This document shows positions 30,880 through 37,160 of a stretch of DNA of 37,254 nucleotides, in pieces. Made by a program: the position numbers and the translations under genes. The notes under the pieces were generated by a model. The model was not told the DNA's origin. It worked only from the letters and a program-made list of their open reading frames with translations, and searched no databases. Position 1 is the first letter of the stretch; each line of letters starts with the position of its first letter. The stretch lies in the IMG/VR virus record IMGVR_UViG_3300025645_000191, positions 1 to 37,254 of that record; one strand, 5' to 3'. This stretch comes from a virus.

Positions 30880-31218
30880 ATGGGGATTATATTATTTATC
30901 ACTTCAATCATACTATGGTTTCCACTAACTTTGTTAAATTGGGTTGTTGTAGCTTACAAATATGGTATTTCAAATGAGTATTTCAAACAAACAGCAATAG
31001 ACATAGATAGATTTGGTAATAGAAACTTTAGAACATTATTAAATTTAACCTTGCAAATTAATGGTTATGAGTTTGGGAATATTGGCGAAACCATTTCAAG
31101 TGCATTGGGTAAAAATCAAAGAGATGAAACGCTAACAAAAACGGGTAAAATAGTATGTAATATATTAGATACTTTAGATAAAAATCATTGTTTAAAATCA
31201 ATTAATACAAAAATATAA
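30880..31218 (+). CDS. Conserved phage membrane protein
   Basis: This encodes 112 residues. The N-terminal hydrophobic segment (IILFITSIILWFPLTLLNWV) is a transmembrane helix. GYEFGNIGETISSALGKNQR, then KTGKIVCNILDTLDKNHCLK, is a signature of a frequent Bacteroidota phage protein of unknown role near the lysis genes. It may act in the membrane during lysis or superinfection control; this is inferred from place. Confidence 0.7.
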   Translation: MGIILFITSIILWFPLTLLNWVVVAYKYGISNEYFKQTAIDIDRFGNRNFRTLLNLTLQINGYEFGNIGETISSALGKNQRDETLTKTGKIVCNILDTLDKNHCLKSINTKI

Positions 31219-31481
31219 TGCAACAAAAATTCATCAACCTATTACCTACGTGGTTTAAATCGATTCCACACTTTGACAAGATACTTCATTTAATAGCTGG
31301 ATTAGTTATTTACTTTGGTTGTAGCTTATTTATTAATAACGTTTAAGCCTTGTTAGTTGTGTTTGTTGTAGGGCTTGTAAAAGAGCTAATAGACAACAGA
31401 CCAAACAGACAAAGTACTTACGATTTCATTGCTACTTTTGGGGTGCCTTTAATAATATGTATAATTCAAAATTTAAGATAA
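31218..31481 (+). pseudogene. Two-helix membrane protein interrupted by in-frame TAA
   Basis: A frame starting at the ATG 31218-31220 is broken by TAA at 31344-31346 and then continues in the same frame to TAA 31479-31481, two bases before the holin gene. The first part (42 residues) ends HFDKILHLIAGLVIYFGCSL. The second part continues ALLVVFVVGLVKELIDNRPN and then FIATFGVPLIICIIQ. Together they make a plausible two- or three-helix phage membrane protein. Either a nonsense mutation, a sequence error or true read-through explains it. Only the first 42 residues would be made otherwise. Confidence 0.65.
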
Positions 31482-31482
31482 T

Positions 31483-31794
31483 ATGGGAATAATTAGTTTT
31501 TTAGAAACGCTTGGAATTAAAACAATCTTATTTATTGCTGGAGTTGGTGGTGGATTAGCAAATTTAATGAATGAATCCAAACTAACATATTGGCAAAAAT
31601 TTATAACTGTTTTAGTTGGTGGTTTCTCAGCTAATTACTTAACTCCTATTGTAGGTGGAGTTATGAATTTAAAAGATGACACACTTTATGGAATAGCCTT
31701 TTTAGTTGGTTTTGGTGGTTTAAAATCAATTGAAATATTGTTTAATAGATTTATTAATACAAAAAAAGAAGATGAAAATAACAAAGAATTTTAG
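31483..31794 (+). CDS. Holin
   Basis: This encodes 103 residues with three hydrophobic segments (about 13-25, 40-60, 66-84) and a charged tail (RFINTKKEDENNKEF), a holin-like layout. The phrase LTYWQKFITVLVGGFSANYL is like class I holins of other phages. It forms the membrane lesion that lets the endolysin out. It overlaps the endolysin gene by 23 bases. Confidence 0.75.
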   Translation: MGIISFLETLGIKTILFIAGVGGGLANLMNESKLTYWQKFITVLVGGFSANYLTPIVGGVMNLKDDTLYGIAFLVGFGGLKSIEILFNRFINTKKEDENNKEF

Positions 31795-32143
31795 TTTAGA
31801 AGAATTTAACTGTAAAGACGGTTCAGATATGCCAAATAGTGTAATGATAAACATTATACAATTAGCAAAGAATTTGCAAGTGCTTAGGGACTATTTAGGT
31901 GTTTCAATAACTGTTAATAGTGGTTACCGTTCACCAAAGTATAACGCAAGAGTTGGGGGCGTTAAAAACTCTCAACACTTATTAGGAAAAGCAAGTGATT
32001 TAATGGTAAAAGGTTTTACGCCTAAACAAGTAGCTGATGCAATTGAAAAATTAATAAAAGAAGGTAAGATGCAACAAGGCGGTATTGGTGTTTATCCAAC
32101 TTTTACGCATTACGATATTAGAGGGACTAAAGCACGTTGGTAA
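31772..32143 (+). CDS. Endolysin, M15-type D-Ala-D-Ala carboxypeptidase
   Basis: This encodes 123 residues. The start at 31772 is chosen because it follows a purine-rich stretch and begins with the usual MKITKNFSLEEFNC; a longer frame runs from 31730. Zinc motif residues are His69 and Asp76 (SQHLLGKASD) and His113 (THYD), fitting Peptidase_M15_3. It cuts the peptide cross-links of the cell wall. The gene follows the holin, and its stop lies in a palindrome. Confidence 0.88.
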   Translation: MKITKNFSLEEFNCKDGSDMPNSVMINIIQLAKNLQVLRDYLGVSITVNSGYRSPKYNARVGGVKNSQHLLGKASDLMVKGFTPKQVADAIEKLIKEGKMQQGGIGVYPTFTHYDIRGTKARW

Positions 32144-32155
32144 CTTATAAGTTAC
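32140..32155. repeat. Perfect 16-base palindrome at endolysin stop
   Basis: GTAACTTATAAGTTAC (32140-32155) is self-complementary and contains the stop codon of the endolysin gene. It could be an operator or a weak terminator; there is no T run. Confidence 0.7.
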
Positions 32156-32186
32156 TACGAGAGTAAAAAAGCCGTATATTTACCCT

Positions 32187-32256
32187 CGACAAATAATGTA
32201 AAGGTAACATAGTACATTCAATTGTATTTATTTAGGTTCGAATCCTAATTTGTCGG
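32187..32256 (+). tRNA. tRNA-like gene with a 6-base anticodon loop
   Basis: The acceptor stem CGACAAA/TTTGTCG (32187-32193 with 32249-32255) is perfect over 7 pairs. T8 is present, and the D stem is ATGT/ACAT with GG in a 7-base loop. The T arm TTAGG-TTCGAAT-CCTAA is perfect. The anticodon stem GTACA/TGTAT leaves only six loop bases, TTCAAT, instead of seven, so the anticodon (CAA if U33 is assumed) is uncertain. There is no encoded CCA; the outer CCC (32183-32185) can also pair with GGG (32256-32258). It may be decayed or unusual. Confidence 0.6.
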
Positions 32257-32313
32257 GGTTAACTTTTGCGGTGATAATCGCCGTATAAATGCGTTAATAT
32301 AAACATTATTATT

Positions 32314-32526
32314 ATGGAAGATTTAATCGGAATGTACGAAGATTTTATAGAACCAACTAAAATAATAAACCATTTTAAAACAGATGAGGAGTTTATTAAT
32401 TGGTGCGAAATGGGTTCGAATGATGATTTAAAGTGGGCGTTAATAGCTTTTGAAGATGCCGAGGAATACATACATTGTGCGAAAATTAAAAAAGTTTTAG
32501 ATAAACGTTTGCGAGTTAAGAAATAA
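32314..32526 (+). CDS. Hypothetical acidic protein
   Basis: This encodes 70 residues, acidic and helical (WCEMGSNDDLKWALIAFEDA), with a basic C-terminus (KKVLDKRLRVKK). It is unknown. The last codons contain the -33 box of the promoter at 32508-32539. Confidence 0.6.
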   Translation: MEDLIGMYEDFIEPTKIINHFKTDEEFINWCEMGSNDDLKWALIAFEDAEEYIHCAKIKKVLDKRLRVKK

Positions 32527-32539
32527 AATTGTATGTTTG
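32508..32539 (+). promoter_or_regulatory. Bacteroidota-type promoter of a candidate small RNA
   Basis: TTTG (32508-32511), a 20-base spacer and TATGTTTG (32532-32539) match the host consensus exactly. No gene starts for 300 bases, so it most likely makes the non-coding RNA at 32545-32703. Confidence 0.8.
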
Positions 32540-32544
32540 CAATG

Positions 32545-32703
32545 TTAAAATGGTTGATACTGTTTAACTTCGTTCTAAAAAGCATGCACGCTTTAAAAGA
32601 ATATAACAGTTAATTCTGTTAATTACAGTGCCTCTCTTAACCGTTTCGCTTATTTGGTGCACTTTAAAATAATAAAACCCATTATTAATTTAGTGGGTTT
32701 TTT
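32545..32703 (+). ncRNA. Candidate small RNA with four hairpins and terminator
   Basis: A promoter precedes this stretch, and a terminator ends it at 32674-32703. It contains GTTAAA/TTTAAC (32544-32549 with 32563-32568), AAAGC/GCTTT (32579-32583 with 32590-32594), TAACAG/CTGTTA (32604-32609 with 32616-32621) and AGTGC/GCACT (32627-32631 with 32659-32663). It has no useful reading frame. The length of about 160 bases and modular structure suggest a regulatory RNA. Its targets are unknown. Confidence 0.55.
32674..32703 (+). terminator. Rho-independent terminator
   Basis: AAAACCCA (32674-32681) and TGGGTTTT (32694-32701) form an 8-base stem with a 12-base loop, then T. It ends the candidate small RNA. 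Confidence 0.8.
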
Positions 32704-32771
32704 ATTTGCTATTAACAAAACTTTACATTACATTTACACTCATAGTTTTTCATAGTTTAATTGTTTAGTTT

Positions 32772-32810
32772 AAAATTCCTTATAAATTTTATGTTTATAA
32801 GGAATTTTTT
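32772..32810. terminator. Long perfect hairpin terminator, either direction
   Basis: Bases 32772-32786 pair perfectly with 32794-32808 (15 pairs) around loop TTTTATG, followed by T on the plus strand and preceded by A. It would stop rightward transcripts before 32847. The promoter-like boxes of the next gene overlap it. The stretch 32704-32771 shows only A+T-rich sequence with two copies of CATAGTTT and no gene. Confidence 0.8.
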
Positions 32811-32820
32811 TATATATTTG
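32790..32820 (+). promoter_or_regulatory. Promoter overlapping a terminator hairpin
   Basis: TATATTTG (32813-32820) is a perfect -7 box. The best -33 match is TATG (32790-32793) at a 19-base spacing, inside the loop of the terminator hairpin. It would drive the gene at 32847. Confidence 0.55.
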
Positions 32821-32846
32821 TTTGAACTTTAAATAAATATAAAATT

Positions 32847-33086
32847 ATGGAAAACTTAAAATACAAAGATGGATTAGCTTTAGAAAACCTTAATCATATT
32901 AAAGAGTTAAGTTCTTACAATAGAAATTATTATGTAGGAATTGGAACAGATTTAATATATGCAGAAAGTGACGACGATAATACAACAGAATGGTATTTAT
33001 TAAAAAATATGGAATTTGTTTACTTAGGAGAGTCTTATTCAACTGAAGGTGATTTATTAAACAGATACGAAACAAGATGTACTTAA
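32847..33086 (+). CDS. Hypothetical acidic protein
   Basis: This encodes 79 residues, acidic (IYAESDDDNTTEW), with the standard leader AAATAAATATAAAATT. It is of unknown function. It starts a short operon with the genes at 33077, 33196 and 34389. Confidence 0.6.
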   Translation: MENLKYKDGLALENLNHIKELSSYNRNYYVGIGTDLIYAESDDDNTTEWYLLKNMEFVYLGESYSTEGDLLNRYETRCT

Positions 33087-33199
33087 CAAGGCGTTATATT
33101 CCAGCCATCAAACCTGAACGCCCGAAAGACCCGAAGCATTTAAAATGTAGTGAAGCAGTTAGGGTGGCTATTTTTAAACTAAAAAACAATAAATTATGA
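33077..33199 (+). CDS. 40-residue basic protein
   Basis: This frame overlaps the stop of the preceding gene and the start of the metallophosphoesterase-like gene (ATGA), so it fills the gap exactly. The product is Pro/Lys/Arg-rich (YIPAIKPERPKDPKHLKCSE) and basic, perhaps nucleic-acid binding. Its stretch is richer in G+C than its neighbours. Confidence 0.55.
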   Translation: MYLTRRYIPAIKPERPKDPKHLKCSEAVRVAIFKLKNNKL

Positions 33200-34392
33200 G
33201 TAAATCAAAATGGCACATATACGACGAGCAAATTAGCAAGTTGATACAATTACACGATAGTGATTTAAAAGTAGCTCAAACAGTATTAAACACAACAGAA
33301 AATAAAAAAGAAAATTATAACATACACACTCTTTGTACTTATATTGGTAGAAAGCGAAATAAAGGAATTAAAGACGCTTTAGATTCAATAAATGTAGATT
33401 ATACAACTGCTAAACATTTATGGCATGAGATAAAAGATATTGAAGGTAAGAAAATTGGAAACGCTTTTATTAAAAACCCTGACTTTAAAGAACAACAACA
33501 AGTTCAGTTTGAAGATTTATCAATTAAATTAATAGAAGATTTAAAACAATATTCGCCAAAGTTCCCAAAATTAGAACGTATAAAAGATAATGATTCTTAT
33601 TTATTAGTAGTTGATCCAGCAGACATACATATTGGGAAATTAGCTAGTGCGTTTGAATGTGGAGAAGCGTATAATAATCAAATAGCAGTAAAAAGGGTTT
33701 TAGATGGTGTTAGAGGGTTGTTAGATAAAGCCAGAGGATTTAATATTGATAAGATTTTATTTATCGGTGGGAATGATATTTTACATATCGACAACCCAAA
33801 ACGAACTACAACAAGTGGAACGCCACAAGATACAGACGGAATGTGGCACACTAATTTTTTAATCGCTAAGCAATTGTACGTAGATGTTATTGAAATTCTA
33901 TTAACTGTTGCTGATGTTCATTTTGATTTTAACCCAAGTAATCACGATTATACAAACGGATTCTTTTTGGCGCAAGTAGTCGAAACTCATTTCAGACTTT
34001 GCGAAAATATAACATTTAATACTTCTATTTCGCACCGAAAAGGGTTTCAATATCATAATAATTTCATAGGCACAACTCATGGCGACGGTGCTAAAATGGA
34101 TTTATTACCTATGTTATTTACTCAGGAAAATACTAAAATGTGGTGCGACACTAAACATAGATATATTTACACGCATCACGTTCACCACAAAACAAGTAAA
34201 GATTACATAGGTGTAACGATTGAAAGTTTAAGAAGTCCTAGCGGTACTGATAGCTGGCATCATCGTTCAGGTTACGAACACGCACCAAAGGCTGTAGAAG
34301 GTTTTATCCACTCTAAAACTAATGGTCAAGTCGCTAGATTAACACATATTTTTACTCCTTTATTAATTATTTTTTCGTATATTGTAGTATGA
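33196..34392 (+). CDS. Metallophosphoesterase-like phage protein
   Basis: This encodes 398 residues. The first 90 look like a helical DNA-binding region (HTLCTYIGRKRNKGIKDALD). The metal-binding motifs of calcineurin-like phosphoesterases follow: DIH (143-145), GGND (191-194), SNHD (248-251), THGDG (294-298) and THHVHH (326-331). The family is frequent in Bacteroidota phages, and related enzymes include SbcD/Mre11-type nucleases. Nuclease or phosphodiesterase activity is likely, substrate unknown. The last 14 residues (FTPLLIIFSYIVV) look like an added hydrophobic tail. Confidence 0.8.
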   Translation: MSKSKWHIYDEQISKLIQLHDSDLKVAQTVLNTTENKKENYNIHTLCTYIGRKRNKGIKDALDSINVDYTTAKHLWHEIKDIEGKKIGNAFIKNPDFKEQQQVQFEDLSIKLIEDLKQYSPKFPKLERIKDNDSYLLVVDPADIHIGKLASAFECGEAYNNQIAVKRVLDGVRGLLDKARGFNIDKILFIGGNDILHIDNPKRTTTSGTPQDTDGMWHTNFLIAKQLYVDVIEILLTVADVHFDFNPSNHDYTNGFFLAQVVETHFRLCENITFNTSISHRKGFQYHNNFIGTTHGDGAKMDLLPMLFTQENTKMWCDTKHRYIYTHHVHHKTSKDYIGVTIESLRSPSGTDSWHHRSGYEHAPKAVEGFIHSKTNGQVARLTHIFTPLLIIFSYIVV

Positions 34393-34643
34393 TAGGAATT
34401 TACAAAATAACAGAAACTATGACAACTAATAAAAATCAATTTAAAGAACTAGTAAAATACTTAAACATAAAAGGATGTAGATTTATGGTAAAAATGGATT
34501 ACGAAAACAATACAGAATCTATTTTTGGGGTTACTTGGTATAAAAAAGGAAAGTTTTACATGGTAAATAATATTGTAGTTGCAAAAAATATGTTAGAAAT
34601 AGTTAGTAAATTTATTCCTTATGGTCCATCAACTGTTGCATAA
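34389..34643 (+). CDS. Hypothetical protein with GIY-YIG-like first residues
   Basis: This encodes 84 residues from the ATGA overlap, or 74 from the second ATG at 34419. The first nine residues, MIGIYKITE, look like the start of GIY-YIG endonucleases, but nothing further of that domain exists. The part from 34419 on (MTTNKNQFKELVKYLNIKGC) looks like an unrelated small protein. A fusion after loss of a homing endonuclease is possible. The function is unknown. Confidence 0.5.
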   Translation: MIGIYKITETMTTNKNQFKELVKYLNIKGCRFMVKMDYENNTESIFGVTWYKKGKFYMVNNIVVAKNMLEIVSKFIPYGPSTVA

Positions 34644-34735
34644 AAAACAACAGTTAAAAAATAATTACCTGGGGACAAATTGTCCCTATGTAAAAAACAT
34701 TAACTTTAACTGACCGACATTCATGTCGGAGAGTT
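34631..34735 (+). other. Three consecutive hairpins in non-coding DNA
   Basis: AACTGTTG/CAACAGTT (34631-34638 with 34648-34655), GGGACAA/TTGTCCC (34672-34678 with 34680-34686) and CCGACAT/ATGTCGG (34714-34720 with 34723-34729) follow each other. The last extends outward with TTAACT/AGTTA. None has a T tract on the plus strand. They begin at the stop of the gene at 34389 and suggest a structured transcript region. Confidence 0.55.
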
Positions 34736-34756
34736 ACATAAAAAAAATAATTAATT

Positions 34757-34831
34757 ATGGCAAAAATAGGTTTAATAATATCAGGTTTTATCTTTTTATA
34801 TTTAATATTCACAAAAAATAAACAAAAATAA
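34757..34831 (+). CDS. 24-residue membrane peptide
   Basis: The frame follows an A-rich leader ending AATAATTAATT. The product is a hydrophobic helix (MAKIGLIISGFIFLYLIFTK) with a basic end. It could be a genuine tiny membrane peptide, but its small size leaves this uncertain. Confidence 0.4.
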   Translation: MAKIGLIISGFIFLYLIFTKNKQK

Positions 34832-34881
34832 ATTATGATTACAGAAATTAGCACTTACTTAAATGGCTACTAACTGATTTG

Positions 34882-34990
34882 TATATGAAAAGTGTGGGGC
34901 GTTTACCGTAATTGACCTGAGGTAGGAATGACCTGAAAAATGGTTGGTACTTGCGTTGGTTCGAATCCAACCCCCCGCATTTTTTATATA
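34882..34990 (+). ncRNA. tRNA-like RNA inside an 18-base-pair helix
   Basis: The 3' part has a perfect T arm, GTTGG-TTCGAAT-CCAAC (34955-34971), and an acceptor half CCCCGCA (34973-34979) pairing with TGTGGGG (34893-34899) with one G-U. Pairing continues outward without a break, so 34882-34899 pairs with 34973-34990 over 18 pairs including three G-U. The middle has TACC/GGTA (34904-34907 with 34921-34924) and a direct repeat TGACCTGA (34913, 34929), but no standard D or anticodon arm. It may be a degenerate tRNA or another structured RNA. Bases 34991-35154 after it show no gene or signal I can support. Confidence 0.5.
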
Positions 34991-35154
34991 CGTTGTTATT
35001 GTTAGTGTTTTTGGTGGTAACGCAATGACGCCTTAAATACAGAACTGGATTAATACAGATATTTAATTGTAAAAAAATATATGTAGCCAAAAATATTAAC
35101 TATAACTCGTGGATATGTATAAAAAAACGAAATTAAACTATTAAATAAAGAATT

Positions 35155-35871
35155 ATGATACAATTATTAAAAGGGGATTGCTTAGAATTAATGAAGTCTA
35201 TTCCTGATGGAAGTATAGACGCTATAATTACGGATCCCCCTTACGGGACCACAGCTTGTAAATGGGATAGCGTAATAGATTTTACTTTAATGTGGGAGCA
35301 ATTAAATAGAATTATAAAGCCTAACGGTGCAATAGTTTTATTTGGTAGCGAACCTTTTAGTTCAGCTTTACGAATGAGTAATATTAAGAATTATAAATAT
35401 GATTGGTATCTTAAAAAAACCCAAGCAGACGGATTTTTAAACGCAAAAAATCAACCATTAAGAGAATACGAATTAGTTAGTGTTTTTAATGTTAAAAAAT
35501 ACAATCCTCAATTATTAAAAGTTAAACCATTTAATACAAAAGTTTTGGCAACTGGTAAGCAATCAGGAATACACGGAAAAATTAAGAATGAATTAAAATA
35601 CGAGTTGAGAGATTTTAAATACCCAAAAAATACAATAGAGTTTAAAAAAGTAAATAGGAAAGAAAACGTACACCCAACACAAAAACCAGTAGCACTAATG
35701 GAATATCTTATAAAAACCTACACAAACGAAAAAGAAACTGTTTTAGATTTTACAATGGGTTCAGGCTCTACGGGTGTAGCTTGTGTAAATACAAACAGAA
35801 ACTTTATAGGAATTGAACAAGATGAAAAATATTTTGAAATAGCAACTAATAGAATTAACAATGAAAAATAA
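35155..35871 (+). CDS. DNA N6-adenine/N4-cytosine methyltransferase
   Basis: This encodes 238 residues. Catalytic motif IV DPPY (27-30) comes before the SAM-binding motif DFTMGSGSTG (198-207), the order of the beta class. VHPTQKPVALMEYLI (172-186) is another family signature. It methylates adenine N6 or cytosine N4 in DNA and is probably anti-restriction. It is the third methyltransferase in the window. It overlaps the next gene by 11 bases. Confidence 0.9.
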   Translation: MIQLLKGDCLELMKSIPDGSIDAIITDPPYGTTACKWDSVIDFTLMWEQLNRIIKPNGAIVLFGSEPFSSALRMSNIKNYKYDWYLKKTQADGFLNAKNQPLREYELVSVFNVKKYNPQLLKVKPFNTKVLATGKQSGIHGKIKNELKYELRDFKYPKNTIEFKKVNRKENVHPTQKPVALMEYLIKTYTNEKETVLDFTMGSGSTGVACVNTNRNFIGIEQDEKYFEIATNRINNEK

Positions 35872-36280
35872 AATAACAACCTTAACACTTTGCTTACTCC
35901 TTGTTTCTTGCGGTTCAATTACAAAGAACAAAACAAGCTCAGAAATTGAAAGCGAGAAAACAACAGATACAAGAACTAATACTCTAATAACTGAAAATAC
36001 AGACAGTTATACAATCTCTCCAGCTGATTTGTCACAACCTATTACATTTGGTGGTAAAACGTACACAAATACTATTATAAAGTATCAAAAAGAAAATAAG
36101 GTAATAGAAGTTGATGAGAATAAGAAAGTAGCTGAAAATGTCGAAATCAAAGAAACTACAAAAGACAAAGAAACGGATTATACTAATTTAATTTTAATAG
36201 TCTGCGGAATGTTTATATTTATGTTTATTATTTTGCTCGTATTTATTCATATTCAGTTAAAGAAAAACCCACTTAATTAG
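35861..36280 (+). CDS. Probable unimolecular spanin (lipoprotein with C-terminal TM)
   Basis: This encodes 139 residues. The lipobox LLVSC gives Cys17 after a hydrophobic signal. A Thr/Ser/Lys-rich spacer with a beta-like middle (about 50-85) follows, and a transmembrane helix (about 109-131, LILIVCGMFIFMFIILLVFI) ends near the C-terminus. An outer-membrane lipid anchor plus an inner-membrane helix in one chain is the layout of u-spanins such as T1 gp11, which fuse the two membranes in lysis. It is not beside the holin/endolysin pair. The 3' end lies in a terminator shared with the convergent gene. Confidence 0.6.
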   Translation: MKNKITTLTLCLLLVSCGSITKNKTSSEIESEKTTDTRTNTLITENTDSYTISPADLSQPITFGGKTYTNTIIKYQKENKVIEVDENKKVAENVEIKETTKDKETDYTNLILIVCGMFIFMFIILLVFIHIQLKKNPLN

Positions 36281-36290
36281 TGGGTTTTTT
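36263..36290. terminator. Bidirectional terminator between convergent genes
   Basis: AAAAACCCACT (36263-36273) and AGTGGGTTTTT (36279-36289) form a perfect 11-base stem with loop TAATT, with T after it on the plus strand and T from the A run on the minus strand. The stops of the genes at 35861 and 36273 lie within it. Confidence 0.85.
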
Positions 36291-36491
36291 GTATAATCTT
36301 TTTAATAATAAATTGTTTTCTTCTTGTAATATTCTATTCTGTTTTTTTAGATTATCAATTAACTTATTCATACATAATGGAAATTCAGAATTACTATTTA
36401 ATCTTCTTAAAATAGCATTTTCTGTTTTATAAATTTCATTATCTCTGCGAGATTTTTTTAAATCATATTTTAATTTTTCTTCTTTAGTCAT
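36273..36491 (-). CDS. Coiled-coil hypothetical protein
   Basis: This encodes 72 residues, charged and helical with leucines (LIDNLKKQNRILQEENNLLL), so a coiled coil is likely. It is the last gene of the leftward unit. Its stop is in the shared terminator. The function is unknown. Confidence 0.6.
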   Translation of the reverse strand: MTKEEKLKYDLKKSRRDNEIYKTENAILRRLNSNSEFPLCMNKLIDNLKKQNRILQEENNLLLKRLYKKPTN

Positions 36492-36590
36492 ATTTATATG
36501 TTTTTAAAAAGCGAAAGTTTTATTTTTATAAGTATCTATAAATTAATAAGTTATAAATAGAGGTTCGTACATACACGAGTTAACAGTAAT

Positions 36591-36878
36591 TTAAACACAC
36601 CAGTTGCCATAAGCCCATGTACCTACTATTCTTAAACATTCTTCATTTTTACATTCAAGCGAATATTCTTCAATCCATCCTTCGCCATAATATTGATTTA
36701 CTTGTTTAAAATCAGTACAACCGCACCCACATTTTAAAGGCGTGCCATTTTCAGAAATATATCCTTCAGCTATTTGTTCTTTGTAGTATTCTTCAAAAGA
36801 TAAACTACTGTTAACATCGGTTTTGATCTTATTGCCTAATTCGGATGGATTTAATGATTTTTGATTTTCTGTGTTCAT
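36591..36878 (-). CDS. Zinc-ribbon protein, full copy
   Basis: This encodes 95 residues. Its first half equals the partial gene at 1-159 with a few changes. Cys50, 52 and 54 (LKCGCGCTDF) and CKNEEC (Cys76, Cys81) could bind zinc, and the end GTWAYGNWCV is typical of small phage zinc-ribbon proteins. The role is unknown. It is preceded by the 37-base leader repeat. Confidence 0.7.
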   Translation of the reverse strand: MNTENQKSLNPSELGNKIKTDVNSSLSFEEYYKEQIAEGYISENGTPLKCGCGCTDFKQVNQYYGEGWIEEYSLECKNEECLRIVGTWAYGNWCV

Positions 36879-36895
36879 GGTTTTTTAATTTAAAA

Positions 36896-36932
36896 ATTAG
36901 TACTTGTTTGGATCGGCAACAAGTCAAAGCCG
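36896..36932 (-). repeat. 37-base conserved leader with stem-loop, right copy
   Basis: This is identical to 177-213, with the stem CTTGTT/AACAAG at 36903-36908 and 36918-36923. It lies between the stop of the gene at 36939 and the start of the zinc-ribbon gene. Confidence 0.6.
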
Positions 36933-36938
36933 TTTCCG

Positions 36939-37160
36939 TTATGCGGGATGCTGTGATACCGCATAAAAAGTAAATACATCAGAACATTTACGTAAATCAG
37001 TTACGATATGGTATTCTTTGCCATCTATTTGAAAAGAAGTTAAATAACAATATTGTTTATTATTATTTGAAATCCTGCCATCTTTAATAACTCTTTGAAC
37101 TAATGTTAGTACTGAAATATCATCCATTTCTGTCTGATTTTTAATTATTATTTTGCTCAT
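36939..37160 (-). CDS. Conserved phage hypothetical protein
   Basis: This encodes 73 residues. DISVLTLVQRVIKDGRISNN, then KEYHIVTDLRKCSDVFTFYA, matches a common small Bacteroidota phage protein of unknown function. The leader AAATTAAATATAAAATT fits local starts. No host-type promoter is seen upstream to the window end, so transcription probably comes from outside the window. Confidence 0.7.
   Translation of the reverse strand: MSKIIIKNQTEMDDISVLTLVQRVIKDGRISNNNKQYCYLTSFQIDGKEYHIVTDLRKCSDVFTFYAVSQHPA

Noticed and set aside
34835-34873. 12-codon frame MITEISTYLNGY
   Set aside because: Too short to support, despite an A-rich leader; it runs into the tRNA-like RNA region.
34848-35090. Minus-strand open frame of 80 codons containing the phrase CGGLDSNQR
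   Set aside because: That phrase is what antisense translation of a tRNA T arm gives; the frame overlaps the tRNA-like RNA and has no leader.
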